A DNA stretch of 64,000 nt, taken from contig NC_006395.1 of the NCBI RefSeq assembly GCF_000011085.1, positions 1 through 64,000 of the forward strand, in the 5' to 3' direction. The DNA is from Haloarcula marismortui ATCC 43049 (GTDB taxonomy: Archaea; Halobacteriota; Halobacteria; Halobacteriales; Haloarculaceae). How positions within the stretch are numbered: the stretch's first letter is position 1; every line of letters starts with the position of its first letter. Under the pieces are notes generated by a model. The model had not been told where the DNA came from and did no database searches. It worked only from the letters and a program-made list of their open reading frames with translations. Below are positions 44,961 through 53,801 of this stretch, piece after piece. The translations under genes and the position numbers were made by a program.

Positions 44961-46437
44961 TGTAGTCCTCCGTCGTGGTCAGCACGGTGTCGGCCGATGG
45001 CTGGCCGGCGTTCAGCAGCGCCACGTAGAGGCGCTGGCTGCGCTCATGGATCCCAGTCTCGATGCCGATGTAGATGCCGACGAAGAAGACGGCGATTATG
45101 CCGTGGAGCAGCGTCAGTTCGGTCGTTATGGGGCCGACAGGCATGAGCCCCGAGACACCCGTATAGACAACAGCATAGACAACGATGGCCGGGAAGAAGA
45201 CCACTGGGACGGCCCCGTAGCGGGCCGCCGTCGGAAGCGAGGTGTGCTGGACGGCGTTGCGCGCCGCATGGAGGGTCGTAAACACCACGAAGAAGGTCAA
45301 CAGGAGCCCGCTGTCGACATGCGTTCCCTTCCCTGTCAGCACTGTAAACACCGCGCCACCGGCGATGCCAGTCAGCAGCGTGACGACGCCGCCGACGATG
45401 CTCGTCGTCATTCCGATAGTGTGTGGCGTCCCCTCACTCGGGGTAGTGTGTTCGACCTGTCCGCCGGCACTGAGGAACTGGTAGGCCTTGTAGAAGCCGT
45501 GCAGGATGAGATGGGTGATAGCAGCCCCAAAGAAGCCGAGGCCGGCCTGCATAATCATGAATCCCATCTGACCGACAGTCGAACAGCCGAGCTTACCCTT
45601 GATGTCCGTTTGAACTGATTTCAGGAGTTTTCCGCCAATGGCGCTAGCACCGCCGACAGCAACGATGCCGAGCATGAGCGCGGGGTCGACGGTGATGACC
45701 GGAGCAAAGCGAGTCAACAGAATGCCGCCCGCATTGACGAACCCGGCGTGCATCAGCGCGGAGGCAGGCGTTGGTGCGGTCATCGAGGAGAGGAGCCAGC
45801 CGTGGAACGGAACAAGTGCGGACTGAATCATTGCGGCGAGCACGAGTGCGCCTGCGGCGACCAGCCACACTGGACCGGCAAGCGTGTCGGCAGCCGCCGC
45901 AATTCCGGAGACAGTAGTCGCGCCAGTCGCCCACCACAGTGCCGTCAGCGCGACGCCGAGAAGCGCGCTGCTGGCGATGAAGTACTTGCGGGCAACCGTC
46001 GCAGCCGCCTCTGCCTGGTCCCAGCCGCTGACGATACCGATGAGTTTCGCCATCAGCAGCCCCATCGCGAGCCACAGCACGCCGAACAGGGCGAGGTGGT
46101 CAGCCGCGACCAGTCCCATCACAACCGCCGTGAAGCCGAACACGGTGGCGAAAAAGCCGGTTTTGAGGCGACTGCCCGCCAGATAGCGGCGCGAATAGCT
46201 GTGAACGATACCGCTGAAGAAGGTGACGACCACCCACATCAGGACTGTCAGTCCGTCGACGGCGACAACGCCGGGTATCTCCCACGCGAACCCAGTTCGG
46301 ATTCGGACGGCAAGCACAGCAATGCTCGCGGCAAACATCGACCACACGAGCCATGTGAGTGCGACGGGCACGAGCGGCGAGTCAGCCGTCGTGTCCGGGA
46401 GTGATCCAACCGTCTTCGGTGAGTTGCGTCCTGACAT
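44950..46437 (-). CDS. dabB: DabB-type membrane subunit of the inorganic carbon pump (NuoL/MrpA-like)
   Basis: The product is 495 residues from the Met of MSGRNSPKTV; the open frame upstream to 46674 is AT-rich and unlikely to be coding. There are about 13 membrane helices of the proton-conducting antiporter family. HSYSRRYLAG lies in an early loop. Characteristic segments are IQSALVPFHGWLLSSMTAPTP, SALMHAGFVNAGG and LGCSTVGQMGFMI with the helix LILHGFYKAYQFL. It couples ion flow to DabA. This is a two-gene operon. The ion may be H+ or Na+, which cannot be read from sequence. Confidence 0.92.
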   Translation of the reverse strand: MSGRNSPKTVGSLPDTTADSPLVPVALTWLVWSMFAASIAVLAVRIRTGFAWEIPGVVAVDGLTVLMWVVVTFFSGIVHSYSRRYLAGSRLKTGFFATVFGFTAVVMGLVAADHLALFGVLWLAMGLLMAKLIGIVSGWDQAEAAATVARKYFIASSALLGVALTALWWATGATTVSGIAAAADTLAGPVWLVAAGALVLAAMIQSALVPFHGWLLSSMTAPTPASALMHAGFVNAGGILLTRFAPVITVDPALMLGIVAVGGASAIGGKLLKSVQTDIKGKLGCSTVGQMGFMIMQAGLGFFGAAITHLILHGFYKAYQFLSAGGQVEHTTPSEGTPHTIGMTTSIVGGVVTLLTGIAGGAVFTVLTGKGTHVDSGLLLTFFVVFTTLHAARNAVQHTSLPTAARYGAVPVVFFPAIVVYAVVYTGVSGLMPVGPITTELTLLHGIIAVFFVGIYIGIETGIHERSQRLYVALLNAGQPSADTVLTTTEDYNEY

Positions 46438-46877
46438 CGTTGTTCGTGGCCGATCACGGTAATCACGGAATGTGATCGACCGATTCTGGTTGTCTTCACC
46501 CCTACTGCGAACGTACTGGTTATTAAATCCTTCTATACTACCAATTTGTTCCAAAAAAAGTAGATTATAGAACATTATGTTTTTGCGTCTGATGCTCCGG
46601 CGATAAGCACTACCGTGGTAGCAGCCAGGTACTTCACAGCCTGTGTCGGCAATCTTCTTGGACAGCGGGTCCATTACTCATGTGCACACAGGTTCGGCTC
46701 TCAGGAGCGAATTGGATATCGAAAAGGGGCGAGATTACCAAACTGTTCGTTGGGGCAGCTCGAAAATCAGGCGGTGATTGAAGCGCGGCAGTTATTTCGA
46801 TAACGTGTCAGGCCGTGTATTCCCATGGGCGCAGTCGTCCGACAAGCACTCCGCAACAGCAGCAGCCCCGCTCGCAG
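46438..46877. promoter_or_regulatory. Upstream region of dabBA with a 7-bp-arm inverted repeat
   Basis: CGATCAC (46451-46457) and GTGATCG (46472-46478) form a perfect inverted repeat with a 14-base spacer, 14-41 bases before the dabB start. A minus-strand TATA-like tract TTTAATAA lies at 46521-46528, so the repeat would be inside a leader of about 60 bases and could act as operator or RNA hairpin. Bases 46540-46580 are strongly AT-rich. No gene is supported in the remaining 300 bases. Confidence 0.45.
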
Positions 46878-47351
46878 CTAGCTCTCGTTCTCGGAATCGA
46901 ACTTACCGAAGGGCGTCGTCTCGTGACTCCGGACAAGTACTTCGTCGGCCACCGTCAGGCCCATATCGAGAAGTGCCTGCGCAACGGGCGTGATATCGCT
47001 ATCCGATTCGCCGACAGCCGTCACAAGGAGGTTCTCCTCGCCGGTGACCAGTTCCTGTACCGATACCACACCGTCGATATCGAGGATTTCGGGGATTAAA
47101 TCGCCTCGCTCGGGAATCGACGCAGTACAGTAGAGCAACATCCGGAGCGGGTAGCCCGCCTGCTGATAGTCAACATCAGCGCTGTAGCCTTTGATTACCT
47201 CGCTTGACTCCAGATGGTTGATGCGCTTGCGGACGGTGCTGTCGGACGTATCTGTTCGCTCTGCGATGTCCCCGGACGACATATTTCGAGCATCTTCCTG
47301 TAATGCGTACAGAATTGCTCTGTCCACGTCGTCAATTTCCTCGTCAGCCAT
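46878..47351 (-). CDS. Lrp/AsnC family transcriptional regulator
   Basis: The product is 157 residues from the Met of MADEEIDDVDR. The winged helix (DIAERTDTSDSTVRKRINHLESSEVIKGY) is followed by an AsnC ligand-binding domain (RMLLYCTASIPERG, VVSVQELVTGEENLLVTAVG). A start at 47453 would add 34 residues including KCPCCGHTS, a possible zinc motif. I prefer the inner ATG, because the same bases contain a perfect inverted repeat suited to autoregulation and the extra residues are otherwise unlike the family. It could regulate dabBA downstream or the binding-protein operon upstream. Effector unknown. Confidence 0.88.
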   Translation of the reverse strand: MADEEIDDVDRAILYALQEDARNMSSGDIAERTDTSDSTVRKRINHLESSEVIKGYSADVDYQQAGYPLRMLLYCTASIPERGDLIPEILDIDGVVSVQELVTGEENLLVTAVGESDSDITPVAQALLDMGLTVADEVLVRSHETTPFGKFDSENES

Positions 47352-47357
47352 ACTAGT

Positions 47358-47376
47358 GTGTCCACAGCAAGGACAC
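47358..47376. promoter_or_regulatory. Inverted repeat at the Lrp gene start
   Basis: GTGTCC-ACAGCAA-GGACAC, 6-bp arms with a 7-bp spacer, begins seven bases before the chosen Lrp start. If the longer start at 47453 were used, these bases would encode CPCCGHT instead. Confidence 0.4.
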
Positions 47377-47592
47377 TTTACTGTTGTACGTTCCCCCAAT
47401 AGCGCTGTTGTGGCTGGTACCACTGGCGAGGAGATTTCGACGTCCCTTGACACATTGTCAATCGATGGGTCAGACCTGAGTCTGGTATGACAGCACGGAG
47501 ATTGTACTGTCCATGAGCAGGTCTGAGATGAAAGCGCAGCAAGCGACCAGCAGTTGGGATGGCTGGGCTAAGTCTGTCGCAGGCTTTTGTTT

Positions 47593-47606
47593 TCAGGCGC
47601 GCCTAA
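47593..47606. promoter_or_regulatory. DtxR-like iron-box, distal copy
   Basis: TCAGGCGCGCCTAA differs by one base from the perfect palindrome TTAGGC-GC-GCCTAA. It is centred 36 bp upstream of the proximal copy and upstream of the probable BRE/TATA element. Confidence 0.6.
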
Positions 47607-47628
47607 ATTCCGAAGCAGTTATGTATTT

Positions 47629-47642
47629 TTAGGCTGGCCTAA
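47629..47642. promoter_or_regulatory. DtxR-like iron-box, proximal copy
   Basis: TTAGGC-TG-GCCTAA is a perfect palindrome placed between the TATA-like TTATGTATTTTTA (47619-47631) and the ATG at 47648. The half-site TTAGGC resembles the DtxR/IdeR-type recognition sequence used for iron control; repression when metal is abundant is inferred. Confidence 0.7.
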
Positions 47643-47647
47643 CATTT

Positions 47648-48892
47648 ATGTCGAGATATGACATGAATCGCGAGGGTCCGACGAGACGTGACTACATGAA
47701 GTACAGCGGCGCGGTGGTGGGTGGGAGCTTGCTAGCGGGCTGTGCAGGTCAGTCCGGATCAGAAGCAGCCCCGACACAGACAGGCACAGGAGACCAATCA
47801 ACGGCCGAACCAACGACGGCTGAGGATAGATACGCTGTTACGATGTCGCCCATGGGAACCGTCGAGTTCGAATCGGTTCCCCAGAGTGTGTTCACGATAC
47901 TGGGCCACCACGTGGATATGCTGGTCGCACTCGGTCGAGGGGGTGCGATCAACGCAATGCACGCACCCGAATACCACCAGTCGCTGTATCAGAAGTTCCT
48001 CCACCGACTGGAAGGCGTCTCAATCGACTGGGAGGGCCTGTACTCTTCGTGGCCACCGTCAAAAGAGAAGCTGTACGAACTCGATAGCGATGTCCACGTA
48101 GCTGACCCGGCGAAGATTGCGACAGCGGAGGGATGGGACAACAACAGCCTCCAGGAGATAGAATCGAACGTCGCCCCGTGGTTCGGCAACACACTCAGTG
48201 GCACCCAGCAGGAACCACCGTCAGGGTGGGGCGATGCGTACAAATACTACACGCTCTGGGAAATCTTCGGAAAGATAGCACAGGTGTTTCGGGAGGGTGC
48301 CCGGTACGAGGCGCTCGCCTCCGTTCGCGAATCGATGCTGCAGACTATCAACGCGAGCCTGCCGTCGGAAAGTGAACGGCCGAGCGCGGCACTGGTCCTG
48401 TTCTCCACATCCGGGGAGAAAATCTGGGGCTATAAGATGAACCACCCGGGCTACTACGCTGCTCACACCCGCCCGCTGGGTGCGACCGATGCGTTAGCCG
48501 ATGCTGTCGGTGACGGGTACGGCGACGACGGTCGGAATATTACACTCGACACCGAACTACTTCTCGAAGCTGATCCAGACGTACTGCTCGTCCTCGGGCC
48601 AATGGCGGGGTCCCACAATCTCGACGATATTCGGTCACAACTGGCGGACAACGAGGTTACAAGAGAAATCACTGCTGTCCAAGAGGGGCGGATATACGCG
48701 CAAGGTGCCCGTCGGCAGGGTCCGATTCTGAACCTGTTCCAGACTGAGATGACCGCGAAACAACTGTACCCCAACCAGTTCGGCGAGTGGCCGGGCTACG
48801 TCGACGGTGATCCGTACCCCGAAATCCCCGCCGAGGAACAGCTGTTCGACCGCCAGCGGGTCGCTGACATAATCACGGGTGCGGGACAGTGA
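47648..48892 (+). CDS. Periplasmic-type metal/siderophore-binding lipoprotein, copy 1
   Basis: It encodes 414 residues. The Tat motif TRRDYMKYSGAVVGG ends in lipobox LLAGC, then comes a Thr/Glu-rich linker and a class III binding-protein fold (BtuF/FepB type) with AVTMSPMGTVEFESVPQSVF, FTILGHHVDMLVALG and the C-terminal LFDRQRVADIITG. The transcript is probably leaderless, so the ATG at 47648 is chosen over 47663. Two iron-box palindromes precede it. It should deliver a ferric chelate or related ligand to an ABC importer encoded elsewhere. It overlaps the next, paralogous gene by four bases (GTGA). Confidence 0.87.
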   Translation: MSRYDMNREGPTRRDYMKYSGAVVGGSLLAGCAGQSGSEAAPTQTGTGDQSTAEPTTAEDRYAVTMSPMGTVEFESVPQSVFTILGHHVDMLVALGRGGAINAMHAPEYHQSLYQKFLHRLEGVSIDWEGLYSSWPPSKEKLYELDSDVHVADPAKIATAEGWDNNSLQEIESNVAPWFGNTLSGTQQEPPSGWGDAYKYYTLWEIFGKIAQVFREGARYEALASVRESMLQTINASLPSESERPSAALVLFSTSGEKIWGYKMNHPGYYAAHTRPLGATDALADAVGDGYGDDGRNITLDTELLLEADPDVLLVLGPMAGSHNLDDIRSQLADNEVTREITAVQEGRIYAQGARRQGPILNLFQTEMTAKQLYPNQFGEWPGYVDGDPYPEIPAEEQLFDRQRVADIITGAGQ

Positions 48893-50070
48893 CTGACGAC
48901 GAGAAAACGCCGCATGAACGGCCGACACGTAGGGACTATATCAAGGGTGCTGGGATAATTGCGGGCGGCAGTTTACTCGCCGGGTGTGCCGGCGATGCAG
49001 TCTCAGAATCCACCGCTACCGAGGATAAAGCGACAGCCACGGCGACCGAGACGGAATCATATACCGTCTCCATGGAGCCGGCTGGCGACGTTACGTTCCA
49101 GACGGTTCCCGAGCGATGGCTTCCCTACGGTGGCGCCTACGCCGATATGGGCGTGGCCCTCGGACAGGCCGATGGCCTCACAGGTATCGGCGGGGGAGAT
49201 CGCTATTACACGTACGTCTACGATGAGCTTCCCGGTGTTTCCGTCGATCAAGAGACGATTGACGCGAATCCGGAGGTCCGAACGAAAGAGGAATTTTACG
49301 AACTCGACAGCGACGTACACCTCTATGACCCACAGATGCTCGTCAACTGGTTCGACTGGTCGCAGTCGGACATCGACGAAATCGCCGAGAACGTCGCTCC
49401 GTTCATCGGGAATCTGATATTCCGTCGTTCGGATAACTGGCACGACTACCGGTATTACACGCTCTATCAGGCCTTCGAGAAGGTCGCGGAGGTGTTTCAG
49501 GAACAGGCACGGTACGAGGCGTTCAAACAATTACACGACGACTACATCGCGGACCTCCAGAGTCAACTCCCGCCGGCCGAGGAGCGTCCGAACGTCCTCC
49601 TCACCTACGAGGGTACCAACGAGCCGGAGTCGTTCTCTCCCTATCGACTGAACGACAAGGGCACGAGCAAGAAGCAATGGCGTGACCTCGGCGTTACTGA
49701 TGCGCTTGCCGGAACCGATATTGAGAACCTCAGTACGACCAATCGGGGCGAATACGACTACGAAACGCTTCTATCGGTCGATCCAGACGTTATCCTCATC
49801 CGCGGCCACGAGCGGAAATCAGCGACTGAATTCCGAGAGACCATCTTGCAGTTCATGCAGAACCACACCGTCGGCAGTCAATTAACTGCGGTACAGAACG
49901 AGCGCGTGTATCGCGGTGGCTACCTCCGACAGGGGCCGATTCACAATTTCTTTTTGACCGAACGGGCGGCCCAACAGCTCTACCCCAATATCTTCGGCGA
50001 CGTGACCTCGGATACCGAACTGTTCGACCGGCAGCAAATCGCCAATATCGTCACGGGTGATTTCGAATGA
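48889..50070 (+). CDS. Metal/siderophore-binding lipoprotein, copy 2
   Basis: It encodes 393 residues from a GTG start overlapping the previous stop (GTGA). The Tat motif is TRRDYIKGAGIIAGG, the lipobox LLAGC. The body parallels the first copy: SMEPAGDVTFQTVPERW, DWSQSDIDEIAENVAPFIGN, then LFDRQQIANIVTG at the end. It is closer to copy 3 (shared RSDNWHDYRYYTLY-like segment) than to copy 1. The ligand is unknown, and divergence of the copies suggests different chelates. Confidence 0.87.
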   Translation: MTDDEKTPHERPTRRDYIKGAGIIAGGSLLAGCAGDAVSESTATEDKATATATETESYTVSMEPAGDVTFQTVPERWLPYGGAYADMGVALGQADGLTGIGGGDRYYTYVYDELPGVSVDQETIDANPEVRTKEEFYELDSDVHLYDPQMLVNWFDWSQSDIDEIAENVAPFIGNLIFRRSDNWHDYRYYTLYQAFEKVAEVFQEQARYEAFKQLHDDYIADLQSQLPPAEERPNVLLTYEGTNEPESFSPYRLNDKGTSKKQWRDLGVTDALAGTDIENLSTTNRGEYDYETLLSVDPDVILIRGHERKSATEFRETILQFMQNHTVGSQLTAVQNERVYRGGYLRQGPIHNFFLTERAAQQLYPNIFGDVTSDTELFDRQQIANIVTGDFE

Positions 50071-51272
50071 CTGATCCAGATAGAGCGGCGTGCGAATGGC
50101 CGACGCGGAGAGATATAGTCAGAAGTAGCGGGGCACTCGCTTTCGGCGGCTTCCTCGCCGGTTGTTCGGGCGAGAGTGGTCAGGAGTCTTCGGTGACCGA
50201 GGGCAGCGACATGACCACAGCTACCAGAGCGGGCGGTACTGAGACCGATCCAGCGACTTCCGACGGGGCATATTCAGTGACGATGGAGCCAGTCGGAACC
50301 GTCGAATTCGAAACGGTGCCCGAGACAATCGCCCCGTTCACAGCGGACTACATCGATATGCTAGTCGCGCTCGGTCACGGCGACGCAGTACAGTCGATCT
50401 GGTACCGCGGTCGGTACAAAACGCTACACTACGAGGAGCTTGATGGAGTGTCTATTGACCTTGACGGGCTCACACAGCTCTGGAACGACGGCGTCTCGAA
50501 GGAGCCGTTCTACGAGATGGACGCGGACCTGCACCTCATTGATCCCAACGCGCTTATCGACTGGCTCGGGGCGTGGGATCAGTCGGACCTCACAGAAATT
50601 CGGGAGAACGTCGCACCGTTTCTCGGGAATCTCATCTTCCGCCAGACTGACGACTGGCACGACTACCGGTACTACTCGCTGTACGAGGCGTTCGAGAAGG
50701 TGGCTGAAATGGTTCAGGAACGGACGCGCTTTGAGGCGATCCGTTCAATCCACGACGAACTGGTCGAAACGGTGCAGGCTCGGCTCCCGGCGCCAACGGA
50801 TCGGCCAAACGCCGCGCTCATGTTCGCCGGCGAGGAGCCGGAGGCGTTCACGCCGTATCGGATCAGCGGGAACGGGGCCAACAAAGAACACTTCCAGACG
50901 CTCGGCATTTCTGACGCCTTTGCCGATACCGGAGTTGAGGGGTACTCCGGCTCGGAGTCGCTCGATTACGAGACGTTACTGGAGATAGATCCGGACTCAC
51001 TCCTTCTGCGATACCATCGCGAAGGGAAGACCCGGGAGGAATTCGAGAACTCCGTACTCGCCTCTATGAAAGACCACGAAGTGGGCAGCCAGTTGCGGGC
51101 CGTCCAGAATGACATGGTGTTTCGCGGCGGCCCGATCTACGCCGGCCCGCTGCATAACCTATTCATGATCGAACGGTACGCGAAGCGCTACTTCCCAGAG
51201 GAGTTCACAGAGACGCACCTGTTCGACCGAGATCACCTCGCGACGATTATCACCGACGGTAGAGACGAATGA
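50067..51272 (+). CDS. Metal/siderophore-binding lipoprotein, copy 3
   Basis: It encodes 401 residues. The start overlaps the previous stop (ATGA). The signal is less canonical, TRRDIVRSSGALAFGG, ending in lipobox FLAGC. The body has TMEPVGTVEFETVPETI, DWHDYRYYSLYEAFEKVAEM and LFDRDHLATIIT. As in the other copies, FEKVAE-type helices follow the DWHDYRYY segment. The operon ends here with no permease or ATPase gene; the next gene is a major-facilitator transporter with its own upstream region. Confidence 0.87.
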   Translation: MTDPDRAACEWPTRRDIVRSSGALAFGGFLAGCSGESGQESSVTEGSDMTTATRAGGTETDPATSDGAYSVTMEPVGTVEFETVPETIAPFTADYIDMLVALGHGDAVQSIWYRGRYKTLHYEELDGVSIDLDGLTQLWNDGVSKEPFYEMDADLHLIDPNALIDWLGAWDQSDLTEIRENVAPFLGNLIFRQTDDWHDYRYYSLYEAFEKVAEMVQERTRFEAIRSIHDELVETVQARLPAPTDRPNAALMFAGEEPEAFTPYRISGNGANKEHFQTLGISDAFADTGVEGYSGSESLDYETLLEIDPDSLLLRYHREGKTREEFENSVLASMKDHEVGSQLRAVQNDMVFRGGPIYAGPLHNLFMIERYAKRYFPEEFTETHLFDRDHLATIITDGRDE

Positions 51273-51349
51273 CGGCACCGTTTTCCAGCACAGCCCGTTA
51301 CAGGCGTCTCCCAGTGGCTCCGCCGTCGTGCGAATAGACTTGGAAAGAT

Positions 51350-51383
51350 TTTTACACAGATTCGAGTTCAATTTTACATAGAT
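51350..51383 (+). repeat. Direct repeat spaced 22 bp at the MFS gene start
   Basis: TTTTACACAGAT (51350-51361) and TTTTACATAGAT (51372-51383) differ in one base and lie two helical turns apart. The first is at TATA distance from the start, and the second runs into the ATG at 51382. They may be paired regulator half-sites. Confidence 0.4.
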
Positions 51384-52761
51384 GTCCACAGCGACCATAC
51401 GTAACGTCCTCCGCGGTGACGGCGACCGGTTCGTCTACATCGTCTCCGCGTTAGCCGCATTGAACGGACTGTTGTTCGGGTTCGACACCGGGATCATCTC
51501 GGGCGCGTTCCTGTTCATCCAGGACTCGTTCGTCATGTCGCCGCTTGTCGAGGGGATCATCGTCAGTGGCGCGATGGCCGGGGCCGCGGCCGGTGCAGCC
51601 GTGGGTGGCCAGTTAGCCGACCGCCTCGGTCGCCGTCGACTCATCCTCATTGCGGCCATCGTATTCTTCGTCGGATCGTTCACGATGGCCGTCGCGCCGA
51701 CCGTCCCCGTCCTCGTCGCCGGTCGGCTTATCGACGGCGTCGCTATCGGCTTCGCGTCGATTGTCGGTCCGCTGTACATCTCCGAAATCGCACCACCAGA
51801 GATCCGTGGCGGACTCACCTCGCTCAATCAGCTCATGGTTACCACCGGAATCCTGCTCTCGTATTTTGTCAACTACGCGTTCGCCGACGCTGGCGCGTGG
51901 CGCTGGATGCTCGGTGCCGGGATGGTCCCGGCCGTCGTGCTCGCTATTGGTATTCTGAAAATGCCCGAAAGCCCACGCTGGCTCTTCGAACACGGGCGGA
52001 CAGACGAGGCCAGAGCCGTGCTCAAGCGAACGCGGTCCGGCGGTGTCGAGCAGGAACTCGACGAGATTCAAGAGACCGTCGAAACACAGTCCGAAACCGG
52101 CATTTGGGACCTGCTAGCTCCATGGCTTCGCCCAGCGCTCGTGGTCGGACTCGGACTCGCCGTCTTCCAGCAGATCACCGGTATCAACGCGGTCATCTAC
52201 TACGCCCCGACAATTCTCGAGTCCACTGGCCTCGGAAATGTGGCCTCGATCCTCGCGACAGTCGGTATCGGGACAATTAACGTCGTGATGACGGTCGTGG
52301 CAATCATGCTCGTCGACCGCGTCGGTCGACGCCGACTCCTGCTTGTCGGTGTCGGTGGAATGGTTGCAACCCTCGCCGTCCTCGGCACCGTGTTCTACCT
52401 GCCCGGGCTTGAAGGCGGCCTCGGTATCATCGCCACGATCAGTCTGATGCTGTTCGTGTCCTTTTTCGCGATCGGCCTCGGTCCAGTCTTCTGGCTCCTG
52501 ATCTCAGAAATATACCCGCTTTCCGTTCGTGGGTCGGCGATGGGCCTCGTCACCGTCGCCAACTGGGGTGCAAATCTCCTCGTGTCGCTGACGTTCCCCG
52601 TCCTGACTGACGGCGTCGGAACCTCTGCGACGTTCTGGCTGTTCGGCCTCTGCAGTCTCGCGGGACTGGTGTTTGTCTACCGCTACGTCCCCGAAACCAA
52701 GGGCCGGACGCTTGAGGCAATCGAAGACGACCTCCGGCAGAACATCTCACTGGCTGACTGA
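51382..52761 (+). CDS. Sugar porter family MFS transporter
   Basis: It encodes 459 residues with 12 membrane helices. Sugar-porter signatures are all present: FGFDTGIISGAFLFI in helix 1 with the proton-coupling Asp position of XylE, RLGRRR between helices 2 and 3, PESPRWLFEHGR before the central loop, QQITGINAVIYYAPTI in helix 7 and PETKGRT after helix 12. It imports a monosaccharide or polyol, probably with H+ or Na+. It lies 109 bp behind the binding-protein genes with its own TATA-like repeat region. Confidence 0.93.
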   Translation: MSTATIRNVLRGDGDRFVYIVSALAALNGLLFGFDTGIISGAFLFIQDSFVMSPLVEGIIVSGAMAGAAAGAAVGGQLADRLGRRRLILIAAIVFFVGSFTMAVAPTVPVLVAGRLIDGVAIGFASIVGPLYISEIAPPEIRGGLTSLNQLMVTTGILLSYFVNYAFADAGAWRWMLGAGMVPAVVLAIGILKMPESPRWLFEHGRTDEARAVLKRTRSGGVEQELDEIQETVETQSETGIWDLLAPWLRPALVVGLGLAVFQQITGINAVIYYAPTILESTGLGNVASILATVGIGTINVVMTVVAIMLVDRVGRRRLLLVGVGGMVATLAVLGTVFYLPGLEGGLGIIATISLMLFVSFFAIGLGPVFWLLISEIYPLSVRGSAMGLVTVANWGANLLVSLTFPVLTDGVGTSATFWLFGLCSLAGLVFVYRYVPETKGRTLEAIEDDLRQNISLAD

Positions 52762-52805
52762 GCCGACCATCGGAACGGCCGGCGAAGCCACCGGTTGCGT
52801 CTGTG

Positions 52806-53681
52806 TCACATTCCGAGACGGTCTAACGCACGTTCGAGCCTCGGGAGTTCGTCTTCGCCGAAAAACCGGACGTTCTCCAGCGCGTGAAAGGCGACATACA
52901 CGTCGCGTCGCTCTTCGAAGTATCCCGCAGAGATGTCGCGGTGTTGTCGGTATTCATCATAAAACGCCGCCCCGATCGAATCCAGTCGGTCGACGTACGC
53001 CAGATCAACTTCAGCGTGACCGAAATAGATCGCTGGATCGAGGACGGCCCGAACAGTTCCGTCAGCCACCACAGCGTTTCCGGGGTGGATGTCGCCGTGC
53101 AGCAAGGACGGCGTGGCCGGTTCGACGAGGCGAGCGTCGAGCGTTTCCGCCAGTCGCTGCACTCGGTCGAACTCGCCGGCTGGCAAGGCCCCTTCGTTCC
53201 GTGCTGCTGTTGCAAAAGGGAGGAGCCGTTGCGCACGGAAGAAATCGATCCACGAATCGGTCCACGGGTTCGACTGACTGAATGGGCCCGAAAGGGTATC
53301 GAAGGGAAAGCCGAACACGTCAGCCGAAGTGTCGTGAAGAGCCGCAACGTGTCGCGCGAGGTCGCGTTCGGCCCGCTCGTCGAATCGGCCGTCGCCGCGA
53401 ATAAACGACAGTACGAGCAGTTCCGGTTCGACGTGGAGGACTTCCGGAACCGGGAGAGGCGTGTCACGGTCGAGGGACTGAAGCATTGCCGCCTCGATTC
53501 CGAGCGGCGAGTCGTCGACTTTCACCGCCACATCAGGACGGTCGTGAAACGACACACGGTAGACCGACCCGACTTCTCCGCCGTCGAGCGCCGTCGCGTC
53601 GTGAGCGTCGGCGTTCAGTACGCTCGAAACCCGCTGTAGGACTGTCGCCTTCGTTCGTTTCGCGCCCGTCCCGTCGTCCAT
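52806..53681 (-). CDS. Fructosamine kinase family protein
   Basis: It encodes 291 residues with the protein-kinase-like fold. N-lobe: GGEVGSVYRVSF and VAVKVD, the ATP-binding Lys. C-lobe: catalytic loop LLHGDIHPGNAVV and metal-binding Asp in AVLDPAIYFGHAEVDLAY. The family phosphorylates sugar adducts of protein amines (ketosamines) so that they fall off, a repair role, or acts as an aminoglycoside-kinase relative. It converges with the MFS gene with a 44-bp gap. Confidence 0.88.
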   Translation of the reverse strand: MDDGTGAKRTKATVLQRVSSVLNADAHDATALDGGEVGSVYRVSFHDRPDVAVKVDDSPLGIEAAMLQSLDRDTPLPVPEVLHVEPELLVLSFIRGDGRFDERAERDLARHVAALHDTSADVFGFPFDTLSGPFSQSNPWTDSWIDFFRAQRLLPFATAARNEGALPAGEFDRVQRLAETLDARLVEPATPSLLHGDIHPGNAVVADGTVRAVLDPAIYFGHAEVDLAYVDRLDSIGAAFYDEYRQHRDISAGYFEERRDVYVAFHALENVRFFGEDELPRLERALDRLGM

Positions 53682-53801
53682 ATTCAGCGTACGAAAAGCG
53701 GTCCAATAGGTCTGTTTGTCTCTGTCTCGGCAGGGGAAACAAAGCTGTCCGAACCTGACTGCAGACTTCCGAGAACAGGCAGTGCTCGAAACGGCTGGAT
53801 A

